64,000 bases of DNA. It comes from Gigaspora margarita (taxonomy: Eukaryota; Glomeromycota; Glomeromycetes; Diversisporales; Gigasporaceae). The notes below the pieces were generated by a model. That model was not told the DNA's origin. It saw only the letters and a program-made list of their open reading frames with translations, and made no database searches. The stretch lies in assembly GCA_009809945.1 (NCBI GenBank), contig WTPW01000795.1, positions 196,579-260,578 of the forward strand. The letters run 5' to 3'. Of this stretch, positions 24,451-36,735 are shown in pieces; position 1 is the stretch's first letter, and every line of letters starts with the position of its first letter. A program made the position numbers and the translations under genes.

Positions 24451-24784
24451 TAGACATGTTGCTTCTTTTTTTGTTCCTGGGTGAGGGCTTCTACCTTTAC
24501 TAGCTGGTTAATTTTCTCTTCGCAGGTAAGTTCGGGTTGGACATTTTCTTCAGGGGTTGGAAGTTCTTCTACGGCGGTTAAATATATCGCCGGACTGCAG
24601 TCTTCATCAAGAGTTGTGTGTAATTTTACTAATTTATCAGTATAATAACTTCGACCTCTTTGATGTCTCTTTTTTCCTCGTAGTTGTTGAAGAAATCTTC
24701 ATTATCATCAATTTCACTTTGGGGTGGTTCTAATTTATCCTCCTTGGATTGGTATAAGGGGATTTCTATTCCTTTTCCTAGGTA

Positions 24785-25225
24785 TCAGATAAATAATTTC
24801 TTTTCATCGAAGTGAAGCCAGGCGTGGACCTTTTGCAACCAATCCATCCCTAGCAGCATCATTTCATTAGGATTTTCAATAACCTGGAAATCAGTAGGTA
24901 CCAGTACGCTTTGCACTACTAACTTTACACCAACTAGCTTTCCTAACGCTCTTTCCCAGGAGCTGTTGGCAGTGATAACCACTGTATTAGAAGGCTCAGT
25001 GATGGTAAGACCAAGTTTCTTTACTAATTTTATTAATATTATGCTGACGGCGGCTCCAGAATCTAAAACAGCCAATATCGGGTTATTTTTAACTCTAACA
25101 TAACATTTAGCTGTGGAGGTCCTTGGTTCGAACTTATTGTCAGCCAGGTTGGTTTCGTTTTGGGGGATGATAGGTCGTTTTAATGCTTGTGACAAATTAT
25201 TACGCTGTTTTGGAACTTGTAACAA
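24785..25225 (-). pseudogene. aspartic protease part of the Ty3-type element
   Basis: The retroviral-type active site VLDSGAAVSII is followed by a typical flap-to-GMDWL segment (LLGMDWL). It lies between the gag zinc knuckle and reverse transcriptase, as expected. Confidence 0.88.
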
Positions 25226-25599
25226 TTGTCCGTATTTACATTGGCATGCTGACTCAGCAGATCTTCTTAAATATTGTATGTGGGAATTAAGTCTACTACC
25301 AAAGGTCCCCTATGTCTTCGAGTCCGATTGGTAGCTTCGACTGGGATTGGCGGAAGGTTTACAGTAGGTTCTGGGATAATTTCTTCTATAGCTGTAGGTT
25401 GGGGTGTTGGGTGTATTGAATTGGGTCAGAAGCAACTCTTTTTCTTAGTCTTTCATCCCAATTTGTTTTGGCTTCAGGCCTTTCACGCCTCTTCATGGCA
25501 TATACTTCTTGGTTGCCACCATTTGTAACAATATCACACATATTGATGTTTTTCGACTGGGTGGTATTTCTAGTTTGGGTGGAAAAGAAATTCTGAGAA

Positions 25600-26552
25600 G
25601 ATTGACATCGTTCCGCAAGGCAATTCCTAGAAATATGCCCCCTTTCACTACAATTATAACATGTGACTCCTCATTTCTTGCTTTTCAGGATGGATACTGC
25701 CAGACTTGGGGCCAATACGTGCTAGATGGTACTGAGGAGCTGGCAGTCTCAACTCTTGCAGATAAGGCAGTGGTTAATTTTTCATAATTTACTGCCATTT
25801 GTTGCATTTTTTTGGTCAAATCATCAAGGGCTTGATTGGTGGGTTCCTGCTTGTCATAGTACTAACTAGCCTCTATTTTTCTTGCTTTGACAATAGCGGC
25901 ATCTAATGTTTTGAAATCGTCTGCGAACATTAAGGTGGCAATTTTCCCATGGAGTCCTCCCATAAACATTCGGATAACATATGCAGCGGGTATTTGACAA
26001 TTGGGGTTGATTCTCTTTAGCAATTTCTTGAACTGATACATATATCAGTCCACCTTTTCTTTCAATTTTTGCTTCAATGAGGTTAATTCTAACTGCTACT
26101 GATGTCTTCTTTCTGGGGTTGCAAAATATTTGACAAATGACTGGACAAAACTATCCTCAGGATTATCATCATTATCCCAGTAGAGAAGGTCATCCTTCTG
26201 GTCATTATACCAACTAGCAGCAATTCTGCCAGATGCCCTGAAGCAATTTTAATTTTCTAGCCCTAGCCCAATTGTTGGCATTAGCAGCTCGTTCAAAGGC
26301 TTCGACCCACTCTACTGGGTCCTTATCTTCTTCTCCTTTGAAGATTCGTACATGTACCCAGTTATTTTCTCTAGGAGCAACCAGAGCCTCATGTTGGGCT
26401 ACATCCCTAAAGGCTCAGGCAATATCTCGAAGAAGATTCTGAGCTTGATTATGGTTGTCACGTGGGTCTTCATTGTTTTGGGGTTCGTATGGAGAAAGTG
26501 GTCTTTCCTTTCCAATGGGTCTTTCAATGTCAAAATTAGCTATATCAGACAT
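25600..26552 (-). pseudogene. gag part of the Ty3-type element
   Basis: The capsid-like segment contains FKGEEDKDPVEWVEAFERA, a motif typical of fungal Ty3 gag. A CCHC zinc knuckle (CYNCSERGHISRNC) lies near 25620-25665. The region starts about 90 bases inside the LTR at 26641. Confidence 0.85.
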
Positions 26553-26640
26553 CTTCAATTAAAGATAAATGGGGTAATTCAATCTCTCAGCGTCTTGATT
26601 CAGGTGGGTTAAAAAGTTCAATCTCACAGTCACCACCAAT

Positions 26641-27609
26641 TGAGAAGGTGTAAACTGATAATGGTTTGGTCAAACTATACACCTAACTAAACAATCTAAC
26701 TAAAATACTATCCACTAAGCGCTCAAGACTCCTAAATCCTGAATTGGCAGGCAGTAAGAGGCGTGGAAGATTTGGTCTGGGTCTCAAGGTTCGGAAAGTC
26801 TTGGTAGGGCGATATCAGCAATAATCTATTAGTCAATCACAGCTGCGGCTTAGGGGATATGAATATGAATATCAGCTTGCAATCGGCAAATTGCTTTTCC
26901 AGGGTTCACGTGATGATACAGTATCCGGCTTTCAGGTTCCAATTATGGTATCGATTTGGATATCAGTCCGATATCGGTATCATGGGATTAGATTGTTCGA
27001 TAAATGAGGTACATAAGTATTGTTTGACTTTGGTTAACTCTTCTACTTGAATTTTGACGGTTACTCCAAACTAACAACAAGGATTTTATAATAACAACAG
27101 GGATATCGGAAGTTATTTGGGACAATATGAATGAAACTTAGAAGAGTTACTACTTCTACTATTATGATTTCGAAGTATTCAAACTCAACTGAGTTGTTGA
27201 CTCGTAATGAGTTGTACTCTACTGAGTTGTCTTTATTTCAAGGTGACAGGGACATCGCTTTTATACTTTTTACATTACTATTTTTGGTACAGGTTTTATG
27301 CCGGAACTATTGTCGAACTTACAGATCTGACCAATTGTCAAACTGACAGATCTGACCGATTGTAGAACTGACAGATCTGACTGATTGTAGAACTGACAGA
27401 TCTGACTGATTGTAGAACTGACAGATCTGATCAATCTGGTAGAGATATCAGCAAATATACAAACCTATTCTTAAAATAAAGTACTAATATATATAACGAA
27501 TACTAATACTAACAATAAACAAAATAAATGGAGTAATACTAATAATAGTATATAAAATAAATAGATAAATAAAATAAAAAAAAAACTACAGGGGCGGGAG
27601 CCCTTCACA
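26641..27609 (-). repeat. LTR (5' copy of the retrotransposon)
   Basis: 969 bases, TGAGAAGGTG to CCCTTCACA on the plus strand, with the same 25-base internal tandem repeat near 27305-27435. It is followed by the AT-rich flank ACATATAG. Confidence 0.93.
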
Positions 27610-28375
27610 ACATATAGTATATATACATACCGGTATATATTATTTATTATTAGTCACCCAATTTGTCATATCTAAAATTTTAACATATGATTATTATACA
27701 TTTACAAATAGACGAATTTTATTTTTAAAATTTTTGCCTAAATCTTTAGTTGAAATATATAGCATTTGATATGACAAAATTATTCTTGAGGTTTTTACGA
27801 ATTGTATGGTACATGGATTGTACAAAATAAACCATTTTCTATAAAATGCTACACTCTTGAATGTGGGTAATTATTTTACATACTTTTAATGCATTCTTTC
27901 TAAATTTGGAAAGTTTTTATCTATAAAGTGGTGTGCTATAAGGAGAGCTTTTAGCAAAATGTATCTTCGAAAGGTGGTACATTAAAAACATAATGCAGAA
28001 AATCAAGAAAACTATTTTATAGTAAGTAGATCACTTATTAATTTGTTATAACTAATATTTTAAGCTTTTTAACTTTGTTAATACTTTCTATTATTCTAAT
28101 CTTAACTAGCTCTATTTATTTGAGATAAGTTATTTAAGCTTATATTGTCTTGTTTATTTTGGTTTAACTAGTTGGAAGCAAAATATTAGATAAAACTTTA
28201 GATATTAATCAGACAGTTTTGAATAATTGATATTATAAAAATAGTTTATCTAACAATTCTAGTTAAAGTGTAAAAAATAATATATTGTACTTAAGCTTAT
28301 AATATTTTTTCATTTAGGATGATTTTTTTTTTATTTATTTGTATTAATCATATGGGCTAGTGCTAAGAAAAGGAT
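27610..28375. other. no gene seen
   Basis: AT-rich, with no frame above chance and no recognised repeat. Confidence 0.5.
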
Positions 28376-28580
28376 GAATTTGATGGAAAAAAATTTACAA
28401 AAAATTGGGTATCTTGTAAACTATTAATTAGAATTATATGAATTTGGTATCATTCAGTTTAGCTTATTGAGACGAACTGAATAGTACCAAAATTATGTAA
28501 TTCTGACCAATATTTTATGAGAAACCCAATTTTTTGTAAAAATTTTTTTATTAAATTTTTCTTTTTTCCAGCAAAAATCC
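28376..28580. repeat. hairpin element h5
   Basis: Inverted arms include CAAAAAATTGGG with CCCAATTTTTTG, and TTTGGTATCATTCAGTT with AACTGAATAGTACCAAA. The centre TAGCTTATTGAGACGA is the shared family core. Confidence 0.7.
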
Positions 28581-29377
28581 ATTATTTATTAATTGGCATA
28601 TTTAAATTATAGAAATAAATTTTAATTTAATAATTGTATAATTCTTTATTTAAATAAATAATGAACATTTTTAATAAATATATATATAGTTTTTTTTGTG
28701 ATTTGTGACTATATCTTATTACTAATCTTAGTTCTAATCATTTTATAACTTGTAACTAGCCCAATGCCTTCTAGTAAGATAGATTTACATGAGAATAACT
28801 TTGTTGGTATTTACTAAACCAACCCAGTTAAAATTTTAATAAGCTGTTTTCAACCTATTTAATTTTAAAAAATTACTTTATTAGTAATAATTCTAGTTTA
28901 ACTAGTTTAAAATTTCTTTAAAATCACATGATTTCTAAACCTAACAAGGTCTATATGTCAAATCTGGTACCTTGTAGTTGTAAACTGCAACCTTTTTTAA
29001 TAGTTCTAGTAGTTGATAATTTTTAAAACAAGCTTGGTAAGTTTATAGAAGTGAAATAGTAAGCAGTTTTATACATATAAAAATAAACAAAATTCCAACT
29101 TTACGTGCTGCATTATTCTCAGGTTTATTTTGTATTATATTTTAAACTTGCAAATAATAAAGAAATCAACTTTCTAAACTGTAAAAATGTATGCTATAAG
29201 TGCAGTTTCCTTTTTAGAAACCTTTAAAATAAATGATTGAAGTAGATAACTATTGCTATTTACTATGAAAATTGAGCCCATCATATGCATATTGATCACT
29301 CAAATTTCATAGTAAAAATTTACTTCTGAGATCTGCATAACATATCATATAACTGTTACTACAAATTACAACTTCTC
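28581..29377. other. no gene seen
   Basis: AT-rich. Inverted words near 29268-29330 (ACTATGAAAATTGAG with CTCAAATTTCATAGT) may be a small relic element. Confidence 0.4.
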
Positions 29378-29525
29378 TAGTGCTGAGTCTACAGACAGTT
29401 CTTATGGACAGTGCATGCTAACTAATGTTAACTAAATCCACCTACCCTAACCCTAACTCTAACCCTAATTCTGGTCACTGAACTGTTCCTAAGAACTGTC
29501 CGTAGATTGTCTGCTTCCCCAGCAT
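29378..29525. mobile_element. small inverted-repeat element with telomere-like core
   Basis: Imperfect inverted ends around ACAGACAGTTCTTATGGACAG and CTAAGAACTGTCCGTAGA enclose CCCTAACCCTAACTCTAACC near 29453. Length about 148 bases; target duplication unclear. Confidence 0.55.
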
Positions 29526-29824
29526 TGCTATCAAAAAAGTACAGGCATATGACCATATTTATGACATGCAAAAATTATTAAATACTTTTAAGTTAGAGTT
29601 AGGGTCTATACTAGATTTGGGGTTAAAGTATTTTTAAGGTAAAATCATTTAAGAAAAACTTTTTGTTTATGCACCAAAAGTGGTTTCCTATGCAGATTTT
29701 ATGTTATCGGTAATTTTGACAAAGTGAACATTTGGTTTAAATTTTTCTAATTGTGCTATATTACACCTGATCTTGAGATCTAATTAGTTTGCGCTATAAA
29801 AAAATTATGTGCCCATGTTTTTTT

Positions 29825-31472
29825 ACTGGGTACACTGGGTGCAAAACATATGTTTTTGATACTCCTGACTTACTTTTTTGATACTGATCGACATGCAAGT
29901 TCTGGTAAAAATAAAAAATTTAAAAACTTTGAGCAAAGTTATCTTGACAACTTTTACTTGAATTTGATAATACCTTTTTGTTTTGAATTCTATAGATTCA
30001 TAGAATTCAAATAAAAAAATTTTCATCAAATTTAGCCATGTGGTTGTCAAGATATCTTCGCTCAAAATCAGAAAAAATTAAAATGCTTATCAAAATAGAA
30101 GCTGCACCAAATTCCTTTCTAACCTTGAGTGAAGATATCTTGATAACCATCTGACCAAATTCAATAAACTTTTTTAGTTGAATTCTATGGATTCATAGAA
30201 TTTGAATAAAAAAATTTTCATCAAATTTAATCAAGTAGCTATCAAGGTATCTTCACTCAATTAGAGAAAAATAAAATATCTATCAAAATAGAAATTTTCT
30301 CTCTAACTTTGAGTGTAGATATCTTGATAACGGCCTGTTCAAATTCAATAAAATGTTTTATCTTTCAATTCTATGCATTCATAAAATTTAAATAAAAAAA
30401 TTTTCATTGCATTTAGTTTGATACGTATTACTTCACTGACACTCATTTCATAGACATAACATTTAACTGACGAAAATTCACTAACATGCTTATTTCACTG
30501 ACACTTATCTAGCAAACAAGTTTATTTTACTGACAATTTATTTCACAGAAGCTTATTTCATAGAAATTTTTTTTTATAAATTCTACTAACCTTAACTCTA
30601 ATTCTAATCTGACCCTAATAACAATACCCGAATTATTTTGTCGATAAAATAAGTTTCGGTGAAATAAACTGTCAGTGAAATGGAAAATAAATGTCAGTGA
30701 AATAACATGCCAGTGAATTGTTGTCAGTGAAATGTTATTTCTACAAAATGAGCATCGGCAAAGTGAGCTAAACCAATTTAGTCAAGTGGGTGTTGAGAAA
30801 TCTTCATTCAAAGTTAGAAAGAAAATTTGCGTGAATTTTATTTTGATACGCATTTTGATTTTTTTTTGAGCAAAGATATCTCAACAACCACTTGATTAAA
30901 TGTGATAAAATTTTTTATTTGACTTCTATGAATCCATAGAATTCAAATAAAAAAGTTTTATCAAATTCAGTTATATAGTTTTTGAGATATCTTTGCTCAA
31001 AGTTAAAAAGAAAATTTGGCATAGCTTTTATTTTGATTTTTCTCTAAAGATATTTTGATAACCATTTGACTAAATTCGATGAAAATTTTTTTATTCGAAT
31101 TCTATGAATCTATAGGATTCAAATAAAAAAGTTTTATTGAATTTAGTCAAATGGTTATCGAGTTATCCTCACTCAAAGTTAGAGAGGAATTTGGTGCAGC
31201 TTCTATTTTGATAGTATTTTGATTTTTTTCTGATTTTGAGCAAAGATGTCTTGACAACCACATGGCTAAATTTGATAAAATTTTTTTATTTGAATTCTAT
31301 GAATCCATAGAATTCAAAACAAAAAGGTATTATCAGATTCAAGTGGGAAGTTGCTGAGATATATTTGCTCAAAGTTTTTAAAACTTTTATTTTTACTGGG
31401 ATCTGCATGTTGATTTGTATAAAAAATGTAAGTGCAGGAGTATCAAAAACATAAGTTTTGCTACTGGGGTAG
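29825..31472. mobile_element. 1.65-kb palindromic element with internal palindromic repeats
   Basis: The arms are inverted from GCAAAACATATGTTTTTGAT at the left to the complement at the right, ATCAAAAACATAAGTTTTGC. Within the arms a 170-200-base unit recurs, each with the palindrome TTGAATTCTATGAATCCATA continuing into its own complement; six copies lie near 29980, 30178, 30360, 30918, 31093 and 31288. A separate foldback (about 30418-30776) sits at the centre. The minus-strand frames at 29823-30065 and 31286-31477 are repeat sequence. Confidence 0.7.
30418..30776. mobile_element. foldback of (TTCACTGAC)n with telomere-like core
   Basis: Left arm: repeated TTTCACTGACA words; right arm: repeated TGTCAGTGAAAT words; centre near 30590-30630 with CCTTAACTCTAATTC and CTGACCCTAATAAC. 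The flanks GCATTTAGT and CAATTTAGT are compatible with a 9-base target duplication (7 of 9 identical). It is a relative of 41842-42161. Confidence 0.65.
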
Positions 31473-32636
31473 TTCACAATTTATGGCCCCTTCAGGAGTC
31501 TAAATGATTTTGCAGTAACGTGACTATCACTTAGTGTGGCATCATTTAGATTAACTTTTTGGCTTTATGTTAAGTTTAGGATTAGGGTTTGTATATATAG
31601 ACTTAGAAGGTCACTATCTATATGTAAAATCATGTTCTGAACATTTTTATGTGGGTTTCAAGACTGATTTAAACACTAGTTTTCAATATTTTCGCTCTTT
31701 TCTCTTTTTTTCTTCTTGTACACATGTTTTGTTTTGATGTCAGATCAAAATTTACGTTCTCCAATTGGTTAATTTTTATGTGCCACATCATGTTACTGCA
31801 AAAGTGTCTAGACTAATGTTCTGCAGTTCCAATCTGAAGATCTGGATCCGATCTGGATCTGGTGGTCAGATCTGATCCAGATCCATGATTTATAGGATCT
31901 GCCAACATTTGAATCTATGTTGAGGATCTGATGCGAAAGATCTGTTGGATCTGTTCATGCTAATTGGCTGTATTTAGTAGATGCTAATTGGTTAATTTAG
32001 TTATTGTACCTGCATGAGAGTCACCTGGGTGATCTGTTCATAGGTGGACTTTTGTCTGATTGGCTGATGCAAATCAATTACCTGGGTAATTTTTTTAGAA
32101 CGTAATATTCCACTAACAACTCCTGAAGCCATTCATAGTTTTAAACAAACATTAGTATTCACTGTTCAAAAGAATCTGGAAAGAATTTGCCTCCTCACCG
32201 ACTTTACTTAGAAGACAAAATATATGACCATTTATTGGCTGTGAGAAATTATACTATAAGTGAAGGTAACTGGAAATGTGTTTTTCGTCTAAGACCATTT
32301 TATTATGTTAGATTTAAACAAACATTTATTGCAACTGTTTAATTTGAACAGGTACAACTCTTTATTAACAGAAGTTCCGGGTTTAATATTTTAGTTGCTT
32401 CTTTTAGTGTGTTTGGGTTTGTCAACTGTAAATTAAAGTGTTGGCTTATGTAGGGTTCCTACAAACCTGGATCAAATCAAACTTTAGGCCAAGTTTGATT
32501 TGATTTCAAATCAAACCCAAACTCAAACTAGCATTAAAAAAAATATTTGAGTTTGATTTGAAGCAAACTTTTTAGTTAAATTTGAGTTTGATTTGGATTT
32601 GAGTTTGAAGTTTGCAAACTAGTTTGAGTTTGAATA

Positions 32637-33189
32637 CTGTATATTTCCAAAAATAAGCTACCTCCGAAAATAAACTACCCCCTCTCTTTTGGTCAAGAAA
32701 TGCAAAAACGTCTTTGACCTGAAAATAAACTAACCACGATCGATGAAAGTTTCTATATAGTAAAGTCCAAATTTTGCTAAGCAAACAGATTAAAGTCGCT
32801 TAAGTAAACTTATTCAGAAGATCAAAATACGTATACCATAAAATTTTTAATGAAATTGAAGAAATGTTTATTAATTGGAATTTAATACTTACGTTCAACG
32901 AAGAGATTAAAATTTTAATAACAAAATATATTCGTTGAACGTAAAAACTAAAAGTCAAATAATAAAAAGTACTCATATTTTGATGAAACTTTCAGGATAG
33001 GTGTAGTATGGTCTCCCAAATAAGTATACTTAAGCGTAAATAATAGATTTATATAGTTTAATTTAGACTTTACTATGTAGCTACTATTGGTGATTGACCA
33101 AAAATTGATTTTATTCAAAAATAAGCAACTCCAGATTTTTTGTGTCCAAAATCGTCCAAAAAAGGTAGCTTATTTTCAGAAGCATGCAG
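32637..33189. mobile_element. TA-flanked element, GAAAATAAGC family, copy 2
   Basis: Ends CTGTATATTTCCAAAAATAA and the complement TTATTTTCAGAAGCATGCAG lie between TA at 32635-32636 and 33190-33191. The internal word TATAGTAAAGTC is shared with the copy at 3294. Confidence 0.75.
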
Positions 33190-33200
33190 TAATATAAATA

Positions 33201-33728
33201 CTGTATATTGCCAAAAATAAGCCACTTCCAAAAATAAACTACCACCTTCTATTGGCCAAAAAACTCAAAAACATCTTTGACCTGAAAATAAGCTACCACA
33301 CGATCGATAAAAGTTGCTATATAGTAAAGTCTAAATTTTACTAAGTAAATCGATTAAAGTCGCTTAAGTAAACTTATTTAGAAGATCAAAATACACATCC
33401 TCTGAAATTTACAACAAAATTGAAGAACTTTTTATTAATTGGTTCTTAATTTTTACGTTCAACGAAAAAATTAAAATTTTATTAACAAAATATATTCGAT
33501 AAAAATTAAAATTAAAAGTCAAATAATAAAAAGTACTCCTATTTTGATGAAACTTTCAGCATTTGTGTAGTTGAGTCTCCCAAACAAGTCTACTTAAGCA
33601 CTAATAATTGATTTACATAGTAAAATTTAGACTTTACTATGTAACAACTATTGGTGACTGACCAAAAATTGATTATATTCCAGATTTTTAGTGTCCAAAA
33701 TCGTCCGCTTATTTTCAGAAACATATGG
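33201..33728. mobile_element. TA-flanked element, GAAAATAAGC family, copy 3
   Basis: Starts 11 bases after copy 2 ends, in the same orientation, with the same ends and internal words; TA at 33199-33200 and 33729-33730. Confidence 0.72.
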
Positions 33729-34468
33729 TACATTTTTATATTTTAAACAAGTTTACCTAAATACAAAGTAAGAATTAAGAAACTTGTTTAAAATTTAAAA
33801 ATATATTTATATTATTCAAACTCAAACTAGTTTGCAAACTTCAAATCAAACTCAAATCAAACTTTGTATGAAATTTGGGTTTGGTTTGAGTTTGATTATT
33901 TTTTATTTGAGTTTGGTTTGATTTCAAACTTTATAAAATTTATAGTTTGAGTTTGGTTTGATTTGGGGTTTGATCAAACTCAAATCAAACCCAGATCAAA
34001 CTTCGGAACCCTAGGCTTATGTCTTGTAGATTCTTTAATGAATTTGAGTTTATTAGTAATAAATATATCCCACTTTATGCATATCTATCTACTTTCTAAA
34101 TATTTGCAACAAATTCTTTTGTGTGTATTTATTAATTGTAAGCTTCTTTATATGAAGTCTTTCTCGTTTTTTAATAATATTAAAACCGATAAATGTTTTT
34201 AAAATTATGTATTTTGATTGTTTAATTATCACGGGTAATCACAAAAATTAACCAATAATATGAATTTCTTCCTATGATGGGTGACCCGGAGAAATTACAC
34301 ATAATGTTATCCAATCATATACTGTCAATTGTGTAACTATATCGGATCCGGATCCGGATCCGGATCTTTAGAGTCGAATCCAGATCTGAACATGGATCCG
34401 ATTCGATTTTTCGGATCGGACCCGGATCTTTAAAAATATCCGTCCGATTCGATCCGTGCGGAACACTA

Positions 34469-34520
34469 GTCTAGACCCCTGGTGCGGTTACAAATTACAA
34501 CCGCACCAGGGGTCTAGACC
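34469..34520. repeat. short perfect hairpin
   Basis: GTCTAGACCCCTGGTGCGGT pairs perfectly with ACCGCACCAGGGGTCTAGAC, with a loop of about 13 bases (TACAAATTACA). It is the centre of the foldback 31493-34860. Confidence 0.85.
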
Positions 34521-34941
34521 TATGCACTTTTGCAGTAACGTGACGTGGCGCATGAAAATTAACCAATCACAGAACGTAAATTACCCAATCGGAGAACGTA
34601 AATTTTGATCTTCCCGGATCAGTCCAACATCAAAATAAAACACGTGTACAAGAAGAAAAAAAGAGAAAAGAGAAACTAATGTTTAAATCGGCCTTGAAAA
34701 CCACATAAAAATGTCCGGAACGCGATTTTACATACAGATAATGGCCTTTTAAGCCTATATATACGAACCCTAACCCTAACCTTAACCTAAAGGCAAGAAG
34801 TTAATCCGAATTACGCCACACCACGTGATGGCCACGTTACTGCAAAAGTGTCTAGACTCTGGAGGTCACAAAAAACCTGTAAACTACGTAATTCACGAGT
34901 GGTAATTTTCCTAATTAGAGTAGATCATCTAATAGATGCAC

Positions 34942-34955
34942 TACTATTTATAGTC
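34942..34955 (+). promoter_or_regulatory. conserved upstream box of F-box copy 2
   Basis: TACTATTTATAGTC lies 44-57 bases before the ATG. The same box, preceded by AGATGCA, is found upstream of copies 3 and 4; it looks like a TATA-type core promoter element. Confidence 0.5.
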
Positions 34956-34998
34956 TATGTCAACATTTTTTTAAAATTCCGTTCAATTGCACTAATTC

Positions 34999-36506
34999 AT
35001 GGCATCGAAAATACTTAAAGGCGATATGACCGAATTAATGGAGAATATTCTTAATAATCTAAATGATGACATTTACTCTTTACACTCATGCACACTTGTA
35101 AGTCGACATTGGTGCAAAATGTCAATTCCTATTCTTTGGCAAGAACCATTTTTATTCAAGACAAGGCCTTCTTTCATTTCTAATTATTTTTCATCTCTTG
35201 ACGAATACGATAAATTTTTTTTAAAAAGATGTGGGATAAATGAAGAATTTTCCGAAACGTTATTTGATTATGCAAGATTCTTAAAGGTTCTCAATCTATG
35301 GAGGTTTAAATGTAAAGTTGATGATTGGATCGAACTTTTTAATTCAAAATCACTTAACGACGACAATACATCAAGTTATCACATAATTAATTTACTATTC
35401 AAATTATTAATTGAAAGTGGTGCAATTTTGCATAAATTTAGTTTATGTTTTTCAAAATCTCTTGAATTCAAACCAGAGATCTTTTACACACAAATACAAC
35501 ATCTATCTTTGGTTTTAGTAGACCTCAACATTGAAAGTACTATTACATGGTTAAGGGCCTTGGTAAATAATGTTACGAAAATTAGAACTTTGAAATTTAT
35601 CGAAGAGAATTATAATCGTCATGTCCATATGTCAATGATATGTTACCGTTAATTCATTCTTTTATATACATTATTAAGTCACAAGAGCAACTTAGAAAAT
35701 TTAGCTTATTTGGAGTAAGATATATTACAAAATTCCATGGCATTATTTAAGCTTTAGAAAGTCAAAAAAACTCATTACAAGAAGTTAGGATAGATAATTG
35801 TAATTTTAGTGCAGAGTTCGAGGCATTGAATAATTGCAAAAATTTAGAAATACTTCGTATTATGTACTGTAATCCGATCCTGTCGAAGCTGTCTAACTTA
35901 TTAGATTATAAAATCAGCACTTTATAATTGAATGATTACCCGATCGATGCACGGTCTATAGCATTAATATTGAAAAAGTCTGGCATATTATTACAAAGAT
36001 TATGTCTCAAGTCAGATTATGAAATTAATGAAGAACCATTATTACTAGAAGCAATTAAGTCCTTTTGTCCAAATATTACATGCCTCAGAATTTCGGGTTT
36101 TGTAATTTCCACACAATTTATAGAACTTATTGGTAATTTTCAAAAACTTCAATTTCTCTCTTTAAGGTGCAATACGGACGGCATACCAGATGAAGAGCTG
36201 AAAATAAGAATTATACAGTTGTCGGAAATATTACCGTTAACATTGCAATATTTTTACTTGGGTCATTGGCTACGGAAATATGTGGATATTTTGCTTAATC
36301 ATTGCAATGCATCTTTAAAAAAGCTGTCAATTTATGAAATATATAACGAGAAAATTTTAAAAGCACTAGTCGAATTCTGCAAACGAATCAAAACTTTGAA
36401 TTACGTGAGTGTCAGCAGATATTTAGATTTAGATGATAATATTAAAAAGGAATTAGAAACATATGTTGCATTGGTACCATATAAACCTACTGATGATGGT
36501 TTTTAA
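34999..36506 (+). pseudogene. F-box/LRR family protein copy 2, broken
   Basis: The start ATG, the F-box (about residues 8-45, SLHSCTLVSRHWCKMSIPIL) and the LRR-like remainder can be aligned with the intact copy at 61044 throughout. Damage: a 27-base in-frame deletion after the FKPEIFY segment (about 35490), a one-base deletion near 35628, a TAA in place of a TCA Ser codon at 35748-35750, and a second TAA at 35925-35927. The last 192 codons are open to 36506. The upstream box and 3' flank are shared with the other copies. In intact relatives the F-box would bind Skp1 and the repeats a substrate for ubiquitination; this copy can make at most a short F-box protein of about 217 residues. Confidence 0.9.
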
Positions 36507-36735
36507 TTTCTATAAATTTCTTTTATTTGTGGGCCAACAAGATATTAAGCTATTTATGTGTACTATTGTTAATGTAATTAAGCCGACAAACTGTAAAGAT
36601 TGCAAAAATCTAAAATATAATAAAATCTCAAATACGGGCCCAAACATTTGCAAATCATAAATGATTTTGATAAGCGTAGATCATCTGATTGGTGCATCAT
36701 AATAACGATTAAAAATTTATTTAGTTATTAGAAAA
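36507..36735. other. shared 3' flank of the F-box family
   Basis: Repeats the flank seen after 1754, 49110 and 62576 (GTGGGCCAACAAGATATTAA, GATTAAGCCGACAAACTG type words). No gene. Confidence 0.65.

Larger units (their letters stand above)
18417..27609 (-). mobile_element. Ty3-type LTR retrotransposon (fossil, broken)
   Basis: Two direct LTRs (18417-19383 and 26641-27609) enclose gag, protease, reverse transcriptase, RNase H and integrase in that order on the minus strand, the Ty3/Metaviridae order. A purine-rich tract adjoins the LTR on the integrase side (19384-19397, read as its complement) and a TGGTGGTGACTGTGAG-type primer site adjoins the other. Flanks ACGT and ACAT are at best an imperfect target duplication. 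The two LTRs differ at about 5 percent of positions by eye, so the insertion is not recent. The coding part is interrupted in several places (at least half a dozen) and a few ambiguous bases are present. Confidence 0.93.
32451..34013. mobile_element. hAT-like MITE, target duplication GGCTTATG
   Basis: Ends TAGGGTTCC and GGAACCCTA lie between perfect 8-base duplications, GGCTTATG (32443-32450, 34014-34021). The arms consist of AGTTTGATTTG-type repeats and their complement. Two TA-flanked elements are inserted inside, so the original was about 0.46 kb. A relative with the same ends is at 54488-54829. Confidence 0.9.
31814..34468. mobile_element. hAT-like element, target duplication GTCTAGAC
   Basis: Ends TAATGTTCTGCA and TGCGGAACACTA are inverted and lie between perfect 8-base duplications, GTCTAGAC, at 31806-31813 and 34469-34476. 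Subterminal zones are rich in GGATCTGGATCC-type words on both sides. Outside the nested 1.56-kb element about 1.09 kb belongs to it; a stretch near 32110-32190 has an open segment (TTPEAIHSFKQTL) I cannot assign. Confidence 0.85.
31493..34860. mobile_element. foldback element split by a nested hAT-like element
   Basis: The left arm (31493-31813) is the reverse complement of the right part (about 34508-34860), over about 330 bases. Both have ends TTTTGCAGTAACGTG and TACTGCAAAAGTGTCTAGAC, the words AACGTAAATTTTGATC and ACAAGAAGAAAAAAAGAGAA, and telomere-like CCCTAACCCTAACCTTAACC (34768). Between them lie a short hairpin (34469-34507) and the 2.66-kb insertion 31814-34468. It is non-coding. Confidence 0.75.
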
